Positions 44,526 through 53,609 are shown, numbered from the stretch's first letter. The stretch is DNA of 64,000 nt from an uncultured bacterium (GCA_934621605.1 CAKTUZ010000001.1:1-64000); one strand, 5' to 3'. The notes: generated by a model not told the origin, from the letters alone. Program-made: numbers and translations.

Positions 44526-45806
44526 TTACAGAACTTGCGGTAACGGCCCTTCAACCCTTTCTATTTGAGCTCCCAAAGCAGTAAGCTTTTGCTCAAGATG
44601 TTGATAACCGCGGTCGATATATTTGACGCCACGTATGATAGTCTCACCCTCAGCAGCCAAACCGGCCAAAACTAAAGCACCACCAGCTCTTATGTCAGGA
44701 GCATCTACCGGAGCGCCCACCAATTTTTTGACACCGCGAATGCGCACATACTTGCCAGAAGCCAAAAGATCGGCGCCTAAACGCACTAATTCCATAACAT
44801 ACATAAAACGACTATCAAAAATAGTCTCCGACAAAGCACTAACTCCCGTAGATAATGTGAGAGCAGCTACTATTTGCGGATGTAAGTCGGTAGGAAAACC
44901 GGGATACGGAGCAGTAGCTATTTCCAAAGGCAAAATAGGGCGACGCCCTTTTACGCGCACAAAATGATCACCAACAATAACCTCTTGGCCAGCTTTTTCC
45001 AACTGAGCTAAAAGAGCTCCGCTATATTCGGCCTCGAACTTTTCTATAGTGACGTCGCCACCGGTAATAACAGCACCCAAAAGATAGGTACAACCCTCGA
45101 TACGGTCGGCAATAATGGAATGCTTGACGCCGTGTAGCTTCTTCACACCCTCAATTTGCAAAGTCTGAGTACCAATACCGCTGATTTTTGCTCCCATCTT
45201 AATGAGAAATTCGGCTAAGTCAGAAATTTCCGGCTCTCTGGCACATCCTTCCAAGATAGTGGTACCTTCGGCCATAGTAGCCGCCATCATGGCATTTTTG
45301 GTAGCCCCAACGCTAACAGATTGAAAGAGAATATGAGCTCCCTTCAAACCATTAGCCTTAGCTTTAACAAAACCACCTTCAACAGTTACTTCAGCGCCCA
45401 ACTTTCTAAAGGCCTCGATGTGAAAATTGACCGGCCTAGGCCCTAAACGACAACCGCCAGGCATACTGACTTCACCTTCTCCGCAACGAGCCAACAAAGG
45501 CCCCATAACGTCAAAAGAAGCGTTCATCCTGCGCACCAATTCTTCCGGAGCACGAGTAGTTTTCAACTCTGAAGAATCGAGTTGCATATGCCCCAAAGCG
45601 GCATCGAAGTTTACTTTAACACCGATTTCACGCAAAATATCGGCCATGACCCTAACGTCAGAAATGTTAGGGACACGCTCTAACTCGACCACGCCTTGAG
45701 CTAAAATAGAAGCGGCCATAATGGGCAAGCAGGCGTTCTTAGCTCCGCTGGCCTCCAATGATCCGATTAAGGGCCTTCCTCCCTTAATAATCAATCTGCT
45801 GGCCAT
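44526..45806 (-). CDS. murA: UDP-N-acetylglucosamine 1-carboxyvinyltransferase (MurA)
   Basis: A 426-residue EPSP-synthase-fold enzyme that adds enolpyruvate from PEP to UDP-GlcNAc, the first committed step of peptidoglycan synthesis, in the cytoplasm. Visible residues: GAKNA near residues 21-25 (catalytic Lys/Asn), and MPGGCRLGPRPVNFHIE with the loop Cys at about 119, equivalent to E. coli C115, the fosfomycin target. The length is typical. It starts 3 bp after atpC, so it is read through from the ATP synthase operon, an uncommon but tight linkage. About 110 bp separate it from the MreB-like gene. Confidence 0.96.
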   Translation of the reverse strand: MASRLIIKGGRPLIGSLEASGAKNACLPIMAASILAQGVVELERVPNISDVRVMADILREIGVKVNFDAALGHMQLDSSELKTTRAPEELVRRMNASFDVMGPLLARCGEGEVSMPGGCRLGPRPVNFHIEAFRKLGAEVTVEGGFVKAKANGLKGAHILFQSVSVGATKNAMMAATMAEGTTILEGCAREPEISDLAEFLIKMGAKISGIGTQTLQIEGVKKLHGVKHSIIADRIEGCTYLLGAVITGGDVTIEKFEAEYSGALLAQLEKAGQEVIVGDHFVRVKGRRPILPLEIATAPYPGFPTDLHPQIVAALTLSTGVSALSETIFDSRFMYVMELVRLGADLLASGKYVRIRGVKKLVGAPVDAPDIRAGGALVLAGLAAEGETIIRGVKYIDRGYQHLEQKLTALGAQIERVEGPLPQVL

Positions 45807-45809
45807 AAT

Positions 45810-46181
45810 TTAAACACCTGCTTTCAACTTAACTTTAGCTGCATAAAGCAACTCAGCTTCGTATCTCTTATCAAAATCGGCAGGCTTCTCATCCATACTA
45901 AGATCTTCGGGCAGGTCTTCTTTTCTCCACACCCGATCCACTAAAACGCTGACGTTATTATCTTGAACCTGCACAAAACCGCCGGCTGCGGCCAGCATTT
46001 GCTCCTTACCGCCCTCTTTAAAGACGATAAGACCAGGCTGAAGGAGAGCCAAAAGGGGAGCATGGTTAGCTAAAATACACATTCGCCCCTTAACACCCGC
46101 CAGAGAGACTTGGCTAACTTCTCCGCTAAAAGCACAATTGCTTGGGGTAACAACTTCTAAGTGGAATAACAAATCGCTCAT
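45810..46181 (-). CDS. atpC: ATP synthase F1 epsilon subunit
   Basis: A 123-residue epsilon subunit of the central stalk. The N-terminal beta-sandwich (about 1-85) is well conserved (LEVVTPSNCAFSGEV, GRMCILANHAPLLALLQPG). The C-terminal helical part is short, about 38 residues, ending YEAELLYAAKVKLKAGV, so the inhibitory two-helix arm is probably reduced. Lies 24 bp after atpD and 3 bp before murA. Confidence 0.95.
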   Translation of the reverse strand: MSDLLFHLEVVTPSNCAFSGEVSQVSLAGVKGRMCILANHAPLLALLQPGLIVFKEGGKEQMLAAAGGFVQVQDNNVSVLVDRVWRKEDLPEDLSMDEKPADFDKRYEAELLYAAKVKLKAGV

Positions 46182-46205
46182 AATGGCCTCCTGCCAAAAA
46201 AGACC

Positions 46206-47660
46206 TTATCTGAGACCGACTTCGGCACTCATTCTTTCAGCTTCGGCCAATACGGAATCGATGTCGCCTTTCATATAGAAAGCTTGCTCGGGGATATGAT
46301 CCAAATGGCCGGCGACTAACTCTTTAAAGGAGCGAACTGTATCGGCAATCTTAACATAAACGCCCTTGCGACCGGTGAAAGCTTCAGCCACAAAGTTTGG
46401 CTGAGAAAGGAAGCGCTGAATACGACGGGCCCTGAAAACGATAGTGCGATCCTCCTCGGAAAGCTCTTCCACACCGAGAATAGCGATAATATCTTGCAAA
46501 CTCTTATAACGTTGCAAAATTTCCTGCACTTTACGAGCAGTTTGATAATGTTCGTCACCGACAAAGCGCGGATCGAGCAAACGAGAAGTGGAAGCCAAAG
46601 GATCTACGGCAGGGTAGATACCTTGAGCCACAATATCACGAGAAAGCACTGTAGTAGCATCTAAGTGAGTAAAGGAAGTGGCTACAGCAGGGTCGGTAAT
46701 ATCGTCAGCAGGGACGTAAATGGCTTGTACTGAAGTAATGGATCCCTTTTTAGTCGTCGTAATACGCTCTTGTAGCTGTCCCATTTCAGTAGAAAGAGTA
46801 GGTTGATAACCTACAGCGCTGGGCATACGCCCCAGCAAGGCAGACACCTCAGAACCAGCCAATACAAAGCGGAAAATATTGTCAATAAAGAGCAATACGT
46901 CTTGGCCTTCTACATCACGGAAATATTCAGCCATAGTAACGCCGGTAAAACCTACGCGGAAACGTACACCCGGAGGCTCATCCATCTGGCCAAAGACCAT
47001 GGTAGTATTTTTCAATACTCCAGAAGCTTCCATCTCGCGATAGAGGTCGTTACCCTCACGAGTTCTTTCACCTACACCGGCGAAAACGGAAAAGCCACCA
47101 TGACCTTTAGCTACATTATGAATCAACTCTTGAATAAGTACGGTCTTACCCACACCGGCGCCACCAAACAGACCGGTTTTACCGCCTCGGGCATAAGGCT
47201 CCAAAAGGTCGATAACCTTAATACCAGTTTCCATAACCTCGGTAGTGGGCATTTGCTCAGCCAATGGCGGAGCCTGGCGGTGAATCGAATAGTGAGTATC
47301 GGTTTGAGCATCGGGCTTAGAGTCGATAGGTTGTCCCAATACATTGAACATGCGACCTAAAGTAGCGCGACCTACGGGAACTGTGATAGGGACACCGGTA
47401 TCTTCGCATTCCATACCTCGACGCAAACCGTCGGTAGTACCCAAAGCCAAAGCGCGCACACGATTATTGCCGCTTTCACCCATAACTTCTAAAACTAAAA
47501 CGCGCTGAGACTCGGGCAGCTTTTTGAGCTCTTCACCTCGAAGTCCGCGAAACTCTTCACGCTCAATACGTACAGCATTGTACAACTCAGGGAGTTCGCC
47601 AGCAGGGAACTCAAGATCTACCACAGACCCTACAACCTGAACAATCTTGCCACGTGCCAT
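46206..47660 (-). CDS. atpD: ATP synthase F1 beta subunit
   Basis: The 484-residue catalytic subunit of F1. P-loop GGAGVGKT, VFAGVGERTREGNDLY with the catalytic Glu, and ALLGRMPSAVGYQPTL are intact. ATG at 47660 (product starting MARGKIVQVVG) has AGGAGG 5-6 bp upstream and is chosen over a start five codons earlier. It follows atpG by 57 bp in the operon. Confidence 0.97.
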   Translation of the reverse strand: MARGKIVQVVGSVVDLEFPAGELPELYNAVRIEREEFRGLRGEELKKLPESQRVLVLEVMGESGNNRVRALALGTTDGLRRGMECEDTGVPITVPVGRATLGRMFNVLGQPIDSKPDAQTDTHYSIHRQAPPLAEQMPTTEVMETGIKVIDLLEPYARGGKTGLFGGAGVGKTVLIQELIHNVAKGHGGFSVFAGVGERTREGNDLYREMEASGVLKNTTMVFGQMDEPPGVRFRVGFTGVTMAEYFRDVEGQDVLLFIDNIFRFVLAGSEVSALLGRMPSAVGYQPTLSTEMGQLQERITTTKKGSITSVQAIYVPADDITDPAVATSFTHLDATTVLSRDIVAQGIYPAVDPLASTSRLLDPRFVGDEHYQTARKVQEILQRYKSLQDIIAILGVEELSEEDRTIVFRARRIQRFLSQPNFVAEAFTGRKGVYVKIADTVRSFKELVAGHLDHIPEQAFYMKGDIDSVLAEAERMSAEVGLR

Positions 47661-47717
47661 ATTTTCCTCCTGCAAAGGCGGCCTTCGGCCACCGCGATGC
47701 TATCTAAAAAAAGCTGA

Positions 47718-48611
47718 CTAACCGTTAAGCGCTTCAGCACCGCTAGAGATCTCAATAATCTCGGTAGTAATATTATTCTGACGTACACGGTAATACTTCA
47801 AGGTGAGCTCTGAGGCCAACTTATCGGCATTTTCCGTAGCGTTAGTCATAGCCCTTAAGCGTGAACCGAATTCGGAAGTCTTAGATTCAAAAAGCATTTG
47901 AGAGACAACAGCCCGCAGATACATAGGAACAACCTTCTCCAAAGCAGAGTTGCAGTCCGGTTCGAAAATATAATCGGCGATGCCGGAATTTTTTCCGACT
48001 TTAGCCTTGTCCAAGCCTACTTTTCTATCTTCCTGAGAATTGAGAGAAGCCATAGGTAAAAGAAGTTGTTTGGTAGGTTCGCACACCAAAGTACTCACCG
48101 CTTTGGTGTAAACTCCCCAAACCTCATCTACCTCGCCATCTAAAAACCACTTAGTTACCATTTCCGATAACTCGTTTGCCAAATCGAAACCGGCTTCCCA
48201 TTTCAAGTAAGTTTTATCCGGCTCATAGCCTCCTCTGACCACACCGCGAGCCGCCTTACCACCCAAGCAAATAAGCTTAGCCGGACGGAAGGGAAGCTCG
48301 CCAAGCGTCTTAAGCGCAATTTTGTTCAGGCTGGAATTATAGCCGCCGCACAGACCGTTATCAGCACCGACAACTATAATGCCGATATTTTTAACCTCAC
48401 GACTCTGTAACAAAGGATGCTTAGAATCTTGAATTTGCTGGGAAAGCTCACCTATAACTCGGCGCAACTTATCGGCATAAGGACGGCCTTCAATGGCCTG
48501 AGATTCGACTTTACGAATCTGCGAACTGGCCACCATCTTCATAGCATTAGTAATCTGACCAATGCTTGTGACGGAGCGAATACGCTGTTTTAATTCTCTG
48601 TCGCTAGCCAT
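47718..48611 (-). CDS. atpG: ATP synthase F1 gamma subunit
   Basis: The 297-residue rotor shaft. Conserved ends are clear: the N-terminal helix SIGQITNAMKMVAS and the C-terminal RLRAMTNATENADKL followed by YYRVRQNNITTEIIEI. There is no insertion like the light-regulated loop of plant gamma. It lies between atpA and atpD. Confidence 0.97.
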   Translation of the reverse strand: MASDRELKQRIRSVTSIGQITNAMKMVASSQIRKVESQAIEGRPYADKLRRVIGELSQQIQDSKHPLLQSREVKNIGIIVVGADNGLCGGYNSSLNKIALKTLGELPFRPAKLICLGGKAARGVVRGGYEPDKTYLKWEAGFDLANELSEMVTKWFLDGEVDEVWGVYTKAVSTLVCEPTKQLLLPMASLNSQEDRKVGLDKAKVGKNSGIADYIFEPDCNSALEKVVPMYLRAVVSQMLFESKTSEFGSRLRAMTNATENADKLASELTLKYYRVRQNNITTEIIEISSGAEALNG

Positions 48612-48639
48612 GATTCTCCTTGAAAAAAGTTAACTGCGA

Positions 48640-50160
48640 CTATTTAGCCGAAGGTGTAAATCCTTGTTTAAACTCTTTGATAGCCTCAACAAGCTTATCG
48701 GAAGTAGCATCTTCTAATTTGCCAGTATCCTTAATGGCATCCAAAACATCTTTATGAGACGCTCGCATAAACTTCAAAAATTCACTTTCGAAGCGAGAAA
48801 CATCAGCTAGTTCTATGTCATCAAGGTATCCCTTGGTAACAGCAAAGATAATAGCTACCTGCAACTCCGCGCTCATAGGCACATATTGTCTCTGATTAAG
48901 AACGGCCGTTACCCTATCACCTCGAGCTAACTGGGCACGACTGACGGCGTCGAGTTCATCAGCACTGAGTTTTGCATAAGCAGCCAAAGCGTGGTATTGA
49001 GCTAAATCCATACGCAGAGGGCCAGCTACCTGTTTCACAGCTTTCATCTGGGCGGCGCCACCTACACGAGAGACCGAAAGCCCCACATCCACAGCCGGAC
49101 GGGTACCAGAATAGAATAAATCGGAGTTAAGATAAATTTGACCGTCTGTAATAGAGATTACATTTGTAGGGATATAAGCCGACACATCGCCTAACTGAGT
49201 TTCGATAATAGGCAAGGCAGTCATAGAGCCGCCACCTAAATCGTCAGAAAGCTTAGCTGCTCTCTCCAAGAGACGGGAGTGTAAATAGAAAACATCGCCA
49301 GGGTAAGCTTCACGCCCCGGAGGACGACGTAAAAGCAAAGATATTTCGCGGTAAGCCTTAGCATGTTTGGAGAGATCATCATAAATAATCAATACATGCT
49401 TGCCGTTATACATCATATGCTCGCCGATAGCACAACCTGTGTAAGGAGCTAAATAAAGCAGTGAAGGAGATTCATTAGCATTAGCCACAACCACGGCGCA
49501 CTTATGCATAACGCCTTCACGCTTCAAAGTATCTACCAAAGTAGCCACTGAGTTGGCCTTTTGACCGATAGCTACATAAATACAGTACACATCAGAATCT
49601 TTCTGATTGATCATAGCGTCGACAGCAATAGCGGTTTTACCTAACTGACGATCGCCGATAATCAATTCGCGCTGACCACGTCCCACCGGTACCAAGGCAT
49701 CAATAGCCTTAAGCCCAGTTTGCATAGGCTCACCCACAGAACGGCGTTCAATTACCGTAGGAGCAGTAAACTCAATGGTGCGCTTCTCGGTAGAGGCAAT
49801 AGGACCCAATCCATCAATAGGTTGTCCCAAAGCATTTACCACACGGCCAAACATACACTCGCCCACAGGCACTTCGGCAATACGATCGGTGCGCTCTACA
49901 CGGTCTCCTTCGCGGATTTCATCGTCAGGCCCCATGACGATACAGCCGATGCAATCCTCTTCGAGGTTCATAATCATACCGTAAAGACCGTTCGAAAAGC
50001 GTAACAACTCACCGGCACGTGCATCTTTAAGGCCATATACTGTGGCGATATTGTCGCCTACTTGGATAACAGTTCCGTACGAAGTTTCTTCAACTTCAGG
50101 ATTGTATCCGTCTATCTGCTGGCGCAGAATTTCAGATATTTCGTCTGAACGAATTGCCAT
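48640..50160 (-). CDS. atpA: ATP synthase F1 alpha subunit
   Basis: The 506-residue non-catalytic nucleotide-binding subunit. The P-loop reads GDRQLGKT, where most bacteria have GDRQTGKT; Walker A is still satisfied. SVSRVGGAAQMKAVK, with the alpha arginine-finger region, is intact. ATG at 50160, preceded by GGAGGAAAAT, is chosen over a start four codons upstream. Confidence 0.97.
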   Translation of the reverse strand: MAIRSDEISEILRQQIDGYNPEVEETSYGTVIQVGDNIATVYGLKDARAGELLRFSNGLYGMIMNLEEDCIGCIVMGPDDEIREGDRVERTDRIAEVPVGECMFGRVVNALGQPIDGLGPIASTEKRTIEFTAPTVIERRSVGEPMQTGLKAIDALVPVGRGQRELIIGDRQLGKTAIAVDAMINQKDSDVYCIYVAIGQKANSVATLVDTLKREGVMHKCAVVVANANESPSLLYLAPYTGCAIGEHMMYNGKHVLIIYDDLSKHAKAYREISLLLRRPPGREAYPGDVFYLHSRLLERAAKLSDDLGGGSMTALPIIETQLGDVSAYIPTNVISITDGQIYLNSDLFYSGTRPAVDVGLSVSRVGGAAQMKAVKQVAGPLRMDLAQYHALAAYAKLSADELDAVSRAQLARGDRVTAVLNQRQYVPMSAELQVAIIFAVTKGYLDDIELADVSRFESEFLKFMRASHKDVLDAIKDTGKLEDATSDKLVEAIKEFKQGFTPSAK

Positions 50161-50193
50161 ATTTTCCTCCAAAAAGTTGTGAAAAGCGGAACC

Positions 50194-50739
50194 TTAGGAA
50201 CGCTTAGGGGCCATAAGGCTGTGAATGTTGCTGAGATGGCGCTTGATACTGCCGTCATAAAGACACCCGCCGTATTTCACAACCAAACCACCGATAAGCT
50301 CAGGGCGAACAATTGTTTGCATCTTAATCTTCTTGCCCGTAATTTTATTAAGGTGAGTTTCAATAAAGATACAAAGCTGCATATCCAGCTCGGAAGCAGA
50401 TTCAACAGTCACTTCAACTATGCCATTTTCTTCACAGAACTGCCTTTTGAAGCATTCGATAATGTCGCTCAGGTAAACCTCGCGCCCTTTATCTATCAGT
50501 ACAAATAAAAAATTAAAAGCGCGAACAGAAATTTTATCGGCGAAGACAGCTTGTACAATTTTTTTCTTTATAGAACGAGCCACGGTCGGAGAGACCAGAC
50601 ACTGATTCAGCTGAGCGTGTTCGGACAGCTCTTTTTGAATAATGCGCAACTCTTTAAGCTGTTCTCTTTGCTGCTTCTTGGCGCTGGCAGAAGCGTAAAG
50701 GGCAGCGGCGTAGCGTTTGGCCAATGATTCATCAAGCAT
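50194..50739 (-). CDS. atpH: ATP synthase F1 delta subunit
   Basis: A 181-residue delta (OSCP) subunit joining the peripheral stalk to F1. It has the N-terminal six-helix domain (LAKRYAAALYASA at the start) and the C-terminal VRPELIGGLVVKYGGCLYDGSIKRHL. Its ATG overlaps the b gene by 8 bp, indicating translational coupling. Confidence 0.95.
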   Translation of the reverse strand: MLDESLAKRYAAALYASASAKKQQREQLKELRIIQKELSEHAQLNQCLVSPTVARSIKKKIVQAVFADKISVRAFNFLFVLIDKGREVYLSDIIECFKRQFCEENGIVEVTVESASELDMQLCIFIETHLNKITGKKIKMQTIVRPELIGGLVVKYGGCLYDGSIKRHLSNIHSLMAPKRS

Positions 50740-51217
50740 GCTCAGCCCTCATCTTTGTCAAGAAATTTTCAATTATATTCTGAGAGACAGACTCGTCTAA
50801 AGAAGCGCGAATAATGGACTCAGCACGTTCCGTAACCTTGTCGGCCATATGTAAGCGAAGCTCATCTTCTACCTTAGAACGCAAAGAAGAAGCCTCACTT
50901 TGAGCGCTGGACAAAACAGCAGCCGCCTCTTTTTCGGAATGTTCTTGACCTTCGCTGATTATTTGCTCGGCATCAAGCTCAGCTTTAGCCTCAATTTCTT
51001 CCAATTCAACCGGAAGATTTTGCAACTTAGCATTCCACTCGGCAGACTGTTTTTGAGCCTGACACAAGATATCTTCGGCTTCAGATATACGATCTTGAGC
51101 TGATTTGGCGCGATCTTTAGCCACCTGAACCAAAGTATCGTAAAGCACAAACTTAAGGCCGTAAAGGAGAATACAAAAGCTCAAAAGACCGGCAAAAAAA
51201 TCAAATGAGTTGGTCAT
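50732..51217 (-). CDS. atpF: ATP synthase Fo b subunit
   Basis: A 161-residue peripheral stalk subunit: one N-terminal membrane helix (about 7-27), then a long charged helix. It is the second of two b-type genes and overlaps the first by 4 bp (ATGA). Together they form the b/b' heterodimer arrangement known from cyanobacteria, chloroplasts and purple bacteria. Assigning b versus b' between the two is tentative. Confidence 0.9.
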   Translation of the reverse strand: MTNSFDFFAGLLSFCILLYGLKFVLYDTLVQVAKDRAKSAQDRISEAEDILCQAQKQSAEWNAKLQNLPVELEEIEAKAELDAEQIISEGQEHSEKEAAAVLSSAQSEASSLRSKVEDELRLHMADKVTERAESIIRASLDESVSQNIIENFLTKMRAEHA

Positions 51218-51720
51218 TTTACGCTCTCCTTCACAAATTTTTCGACACGCTCACGCTCGCGACCGCTAGTAAGACCAGAAAGTATGCGCCAAGCAGCTTC
51301 CGAAGCCAACTTAGACACAGCCGAATCGAGCTCCGCTTCGGCGCGGCAACGATCCTCTTTGACCGCAGCTTTGGCTTTCTCAATAATAGCTTCAGACTCA
51401 GCCTTAGCTTCAGTTAAGCGCTCCTGACGAAGATTCTCAGCTTCTTTCTGGGCTGCTTGCACTCGCTCAAGAGCTCTTTTTCTGGCCAGACGGACTTTTT
51501 CTTCATACTCAGTCTTAGCCTTGATCGTCTTTTCATTCAGTTCTTGAGCCTGACTGACTTTATCGGCAGTCTGCACCTTACGCTCACGACGAGCTGCCAA
51601 CATGGGCTTATAAAGAATCTGACTCATAAGTAAATGGAAGACATAGAAAAGGAACACCTGAACTACTATCATCAGCGGCTCAGAGCCCATATTCTTCAAC
51701 AAGGCGAGGATTATGTCCAT
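51214..51720 (-). CDS. ATP synthase Fo b' subunit
   Basis: A 168-residue b-type subunit. A membrane helix (about 15-33) is followed by YKPMLAARRERKVQTAD, typical of b/b' proteins, and a long coiled coil. ATG at 51720 has AGGAGG 5 bp upstream (51726-51731); a GTG two codons earlier overlaps that site and is rejected. The Shine-Dalgarno lies only a few bases from the end of a TnpB-type relic, which separates this gene from atpE. Confidence 0.9.
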   Translation of the reverse strand: MDIILALLKNMGSEPLMIVVQVFLFYVFHLLMSQILYKPMLAARRERKVQTADKVSQAQELNEKTIKAKTEYEEKVRLARKRALERVQAAQKEAENLRQERLTEAKAESEAIIEKAKAAVKEDRCRAEAELDSAVSKLASEAAWRILSGLTSGRERERVEKFVKESVK

Positions 51721-51733
51721 CGACACCTCCTAA

Positions 51734-51930
51734 GTGAACGTACTCCCGCCTATATAGAGGTGGGGGCTTCCTGCTTCTGCGAAAACGGCACTGCAGCTCC
51801 CCAAGGAACTGCAGCGACTTACGCTCTCTCCACAGGCGTAGATTCCCGTGCGACCCACGGTATTTTCCCGAAGTAGGTTCGTCACGCCCGCCTTCATCCC
51901 CATCCAGGGTGCGGAAGACTTCCAGCGGGA
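51734..51930 (-). mobile_element. TnpB-type right-end relic inside the atp operon
   Basis: This fills most of the 302 bp between atpE and atpF'. The minus strand reads CCGCTGGAAGTC (51928-51917), then a frame giving VGRTGIYACGE and EAGSPHL, phrases typical of TnpB C-termini, a hairpin CTGCAGTTCC/GGAGCTGCAG (51791-51814), and GAAG plus a stem-loop (51744-51766) ending near GTTCAC. Part of this aligns with the relic at 58743-58850 (CGCTGGAAGTC, GGGG, AAGG, CGAA.CTACT.CGGG). No transposase ORF remains. Could be an omega-RNA-like 3' end or a non-autonomous element. Confidence 0.6.
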
Positions 51931-52022
51931 TCAGGCTAAAGCCTCGAATCTGTCGACAATTTTGTCTATTAATATTGCAACAGCCAACTCGAGGGCTCAT
52001 GCCTTCAAAAGGAACAAAGAGC

Positions 52023-52388
52023 TTATTTGTTAATAAGTAATAAAGCGATAACCAAAGCGTAAATGCTTAAAGATTCGATGAAGGCCAAGCTTAAGAGGCA
52101 TAAACTCTGGATCTTACCAGAAGCTTCAGGGTTGCGAGCAACACCTTCGAGAGCTCTGGCGGCAGCATTGGCCTGGCCAAAACTGCCAGCTACAGCGGCT
52201 AAGCCCAAAACGAGAGCAGCAGATAAAGCGTAAATAGCGCTGGTGCTCAAGAAATAGGATTCACTGCCAGTAGCAGCAGCCGCAGCAGCAGTCTCAGCAG
52301 CTTCCTGAGCCAAAGCGGGCATAGAGCAGAAAACTCCCATGGCAAGCACAGACAAAATGCCAAACAATTTTCCAACTTTAGAGTACAT
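52023..52388 (-). CDS. atpE: ATP synthase Fo c subunit, with signal peptide and Na+-type residues
   Basis: A 121-residue rotor-ring subunit, longer than the usual 70-90. Residues 1-28 look like a cleavable signal peptide (SMPALAQE), followed by an Ala/Thr/Glu stretch and two membrane helices. The polar loop ARNPEASGK is standard. Helix 1 has Gln in GSFGQANAA; helix 2 reads AFIESLSIYALVIALLL, where the ion-binding Glu is followed by Ser, and Tyr is four residues after that. Gln, Glu-Ser and Tyr match the Ilyobacter Na+ site (Q32, E65, S66, Y70), though Thr67 is Leu. Na+ coupling is inferred, not proven. Confidence 0.93.
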   Translation of the reverse strand: MYSKVGKLFGILSVLAMGVFCSMPALAQEAAETAAAAAATGSESYFLSTSAIYALSAALVLGLAAVAGSFGQANAAARALEGVARNPEASGKIQSLCLLSLAFIESLSIYALVIALLLINK

Positions 52389-52590
52389 TTTTTACCTCCG
52401 AAACAACTTAGAGACAATTTCCTAAATTTATTCGCACATTTTTACCAGTGTCGGCAAAGCCACAACTGACAGTCCAAAGAATACGATCCCCGACATTTTC
52501 GCAAAAAACGGCGACATCCTCCATTGTACCGCTGTCTGTAGAACAGCATAAGTGCGAGTTGCCTCTAAAAGCTTACCTTGTTATAGACTC
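52389..52590 (-). other. 202-bp atpB-atpE intergenic region
   Basis: No gene is visible between the a and c subunit genes. The minus strand contains a small hairpin near 52541-52556 (GCTGTTCTACAGACAGC) and GGAGG before atpE. An internal promoter or processing site that raises c-subunit yield is possible, but I see no convincing -35/-10. Confidence 0.3.
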
Positions 52591-53607
52591 TTAATGTTCG
52601 TCAGCTACTAAGTGGCTGATATAAGACAAAGTCAAAATGCAAAATACAAAAGCCTGAATAAAACCGGCCAAAGCACCAATACAAGTAACGAAAAGGGAAA
52701 CTCCCCACATCGTAAAACTCAAAGCCGCGCCTTTGATTTTTACAGCCATACCAGCATCAGCAGCAAAAACGGAGCGGAAAAACTCTCCGCCAACTCCGAG
52801 TAAATTGCTCTTGACTTCATGTTCTCCGTGAATGTTTCCGTAAAGACGGAAAGAGAGAGATAACAAACGAGCAACTTCTTCTATTATATTCAAACCGCAG
52901 AATAGCACAGCTAAAGCAGGAACCAATACATAACGCATGACCCCACTAAACTGCTGCCACAACTCAGGCACGGGTCCCAAATAATGTTGTAACCAAACAA
53001 AAAAACCTACGAACAGCCCACGTCCCTCTTCAAAATGAGGAGCAACAGCTTTTTCTTGAGAATCGCCTTCAGCTGACAAAACTGCTTTTTTCTGGGCGGC
53101 CTTCTCAGCTTCAAGACGCTCTTGAAGGGGATCACCGCAAATTTTTTGCTTCAACCCGTAGTAAGTAAAAGCTATACAAGAAACTATAGCCAAAGCCAAA
53201 GTAGTGTTATAAGAAGCGGTAGGAGCCTCAAAAATAAGATGAGAGTGCCCCTCTTCTCCACCAAAAAGCACTGCCGGTATAGGCAAAAGTCCGGACCAGT
53301 TGCCCAAGAGAACGAACAAAAATATAGACATGGCAAAAGGAACATAGCGCTCACCACGCTCTCCCATAAAAGAAAAAGCCATATCGTTGACAAACTCGTA
53401 AATATGCTCGAAGACGGCTCCCATACCGGTGGAAACTACACCTAATTGACGACGTCCTATAACAGCTAAAATCAGAGCCGCAACTATTACTAAAATTGTA
53501 GAAGCGATCAAAATCTGGTTGCCAAGATTGGCAAACCCGACAGCCTCAATGGGCGCTGAGGCTAAAAAGGCGCTTGCTGCAACTCCCCCCAAACAACTCC
53601 AGCCCAT
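52591..53607 (-). CDS. atpB: ATP synthase Fo a subunit
   Basis: The 338-residue stator channel subunit. The essential Arg lies in LLSLSFRLYGNIHGEHEV (E. coli R210 region), and FIQAFVFCILTLSYI ends the last helix. Between two early helices, about residues 160-195, is a charged insert rich in Lys/Glu/Ala (DPLQERLEAEKAAQKKA) that E. coli lacks. ATG at 53607 has GGAGG about 10 bp upstream. Confidence 0.95.
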   Translation of the reverse strand: MGWSCLGGVAASAFLASAPIEAVGFANLGNQILIASTILVIVAALILAVIGRRQLGVVSTGMGAVFEHIYEFVNDMAFSFMGERGERYVPFAMSIFLFVLLGNWSGLLPIPAVLFGGEEGHSHLIFEAPTASYNTTLALAIVSCIAFTYYGLKQKICGDPLQERLEAEKAAQKKAVLSAEGDSQEKAVAPHFEEGRGLFVGFFVWLQHYLGPVPELWQQFSGVMRYVLVPALAVLFCGLNIIEEVARLLSLSFRLYGNIHGEHEVKSNLLGVGGEFFRSVFAADAGMAVKIKGAALSFTMWGVSLFVTCIGALAGFIQAFVFCILTLSYISHLVADEH

Positions 53608-53609
53608 AA

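Noticed and set aside
46803..47360. 185-residue plus-strand reading frame opposite atpD
   Set aside because: It is antisense to a highly conserved gene and shows no domain; a shadow frame.
51680..52000. 106-residue minus-strand reading frame overlapping atpF' and the atpE gap
   Set aside because: Its sequence is out of frame with the TnpB-tail phrases and overlaps the real b' gene; it is a by-product of the mobile relic, not a gene.
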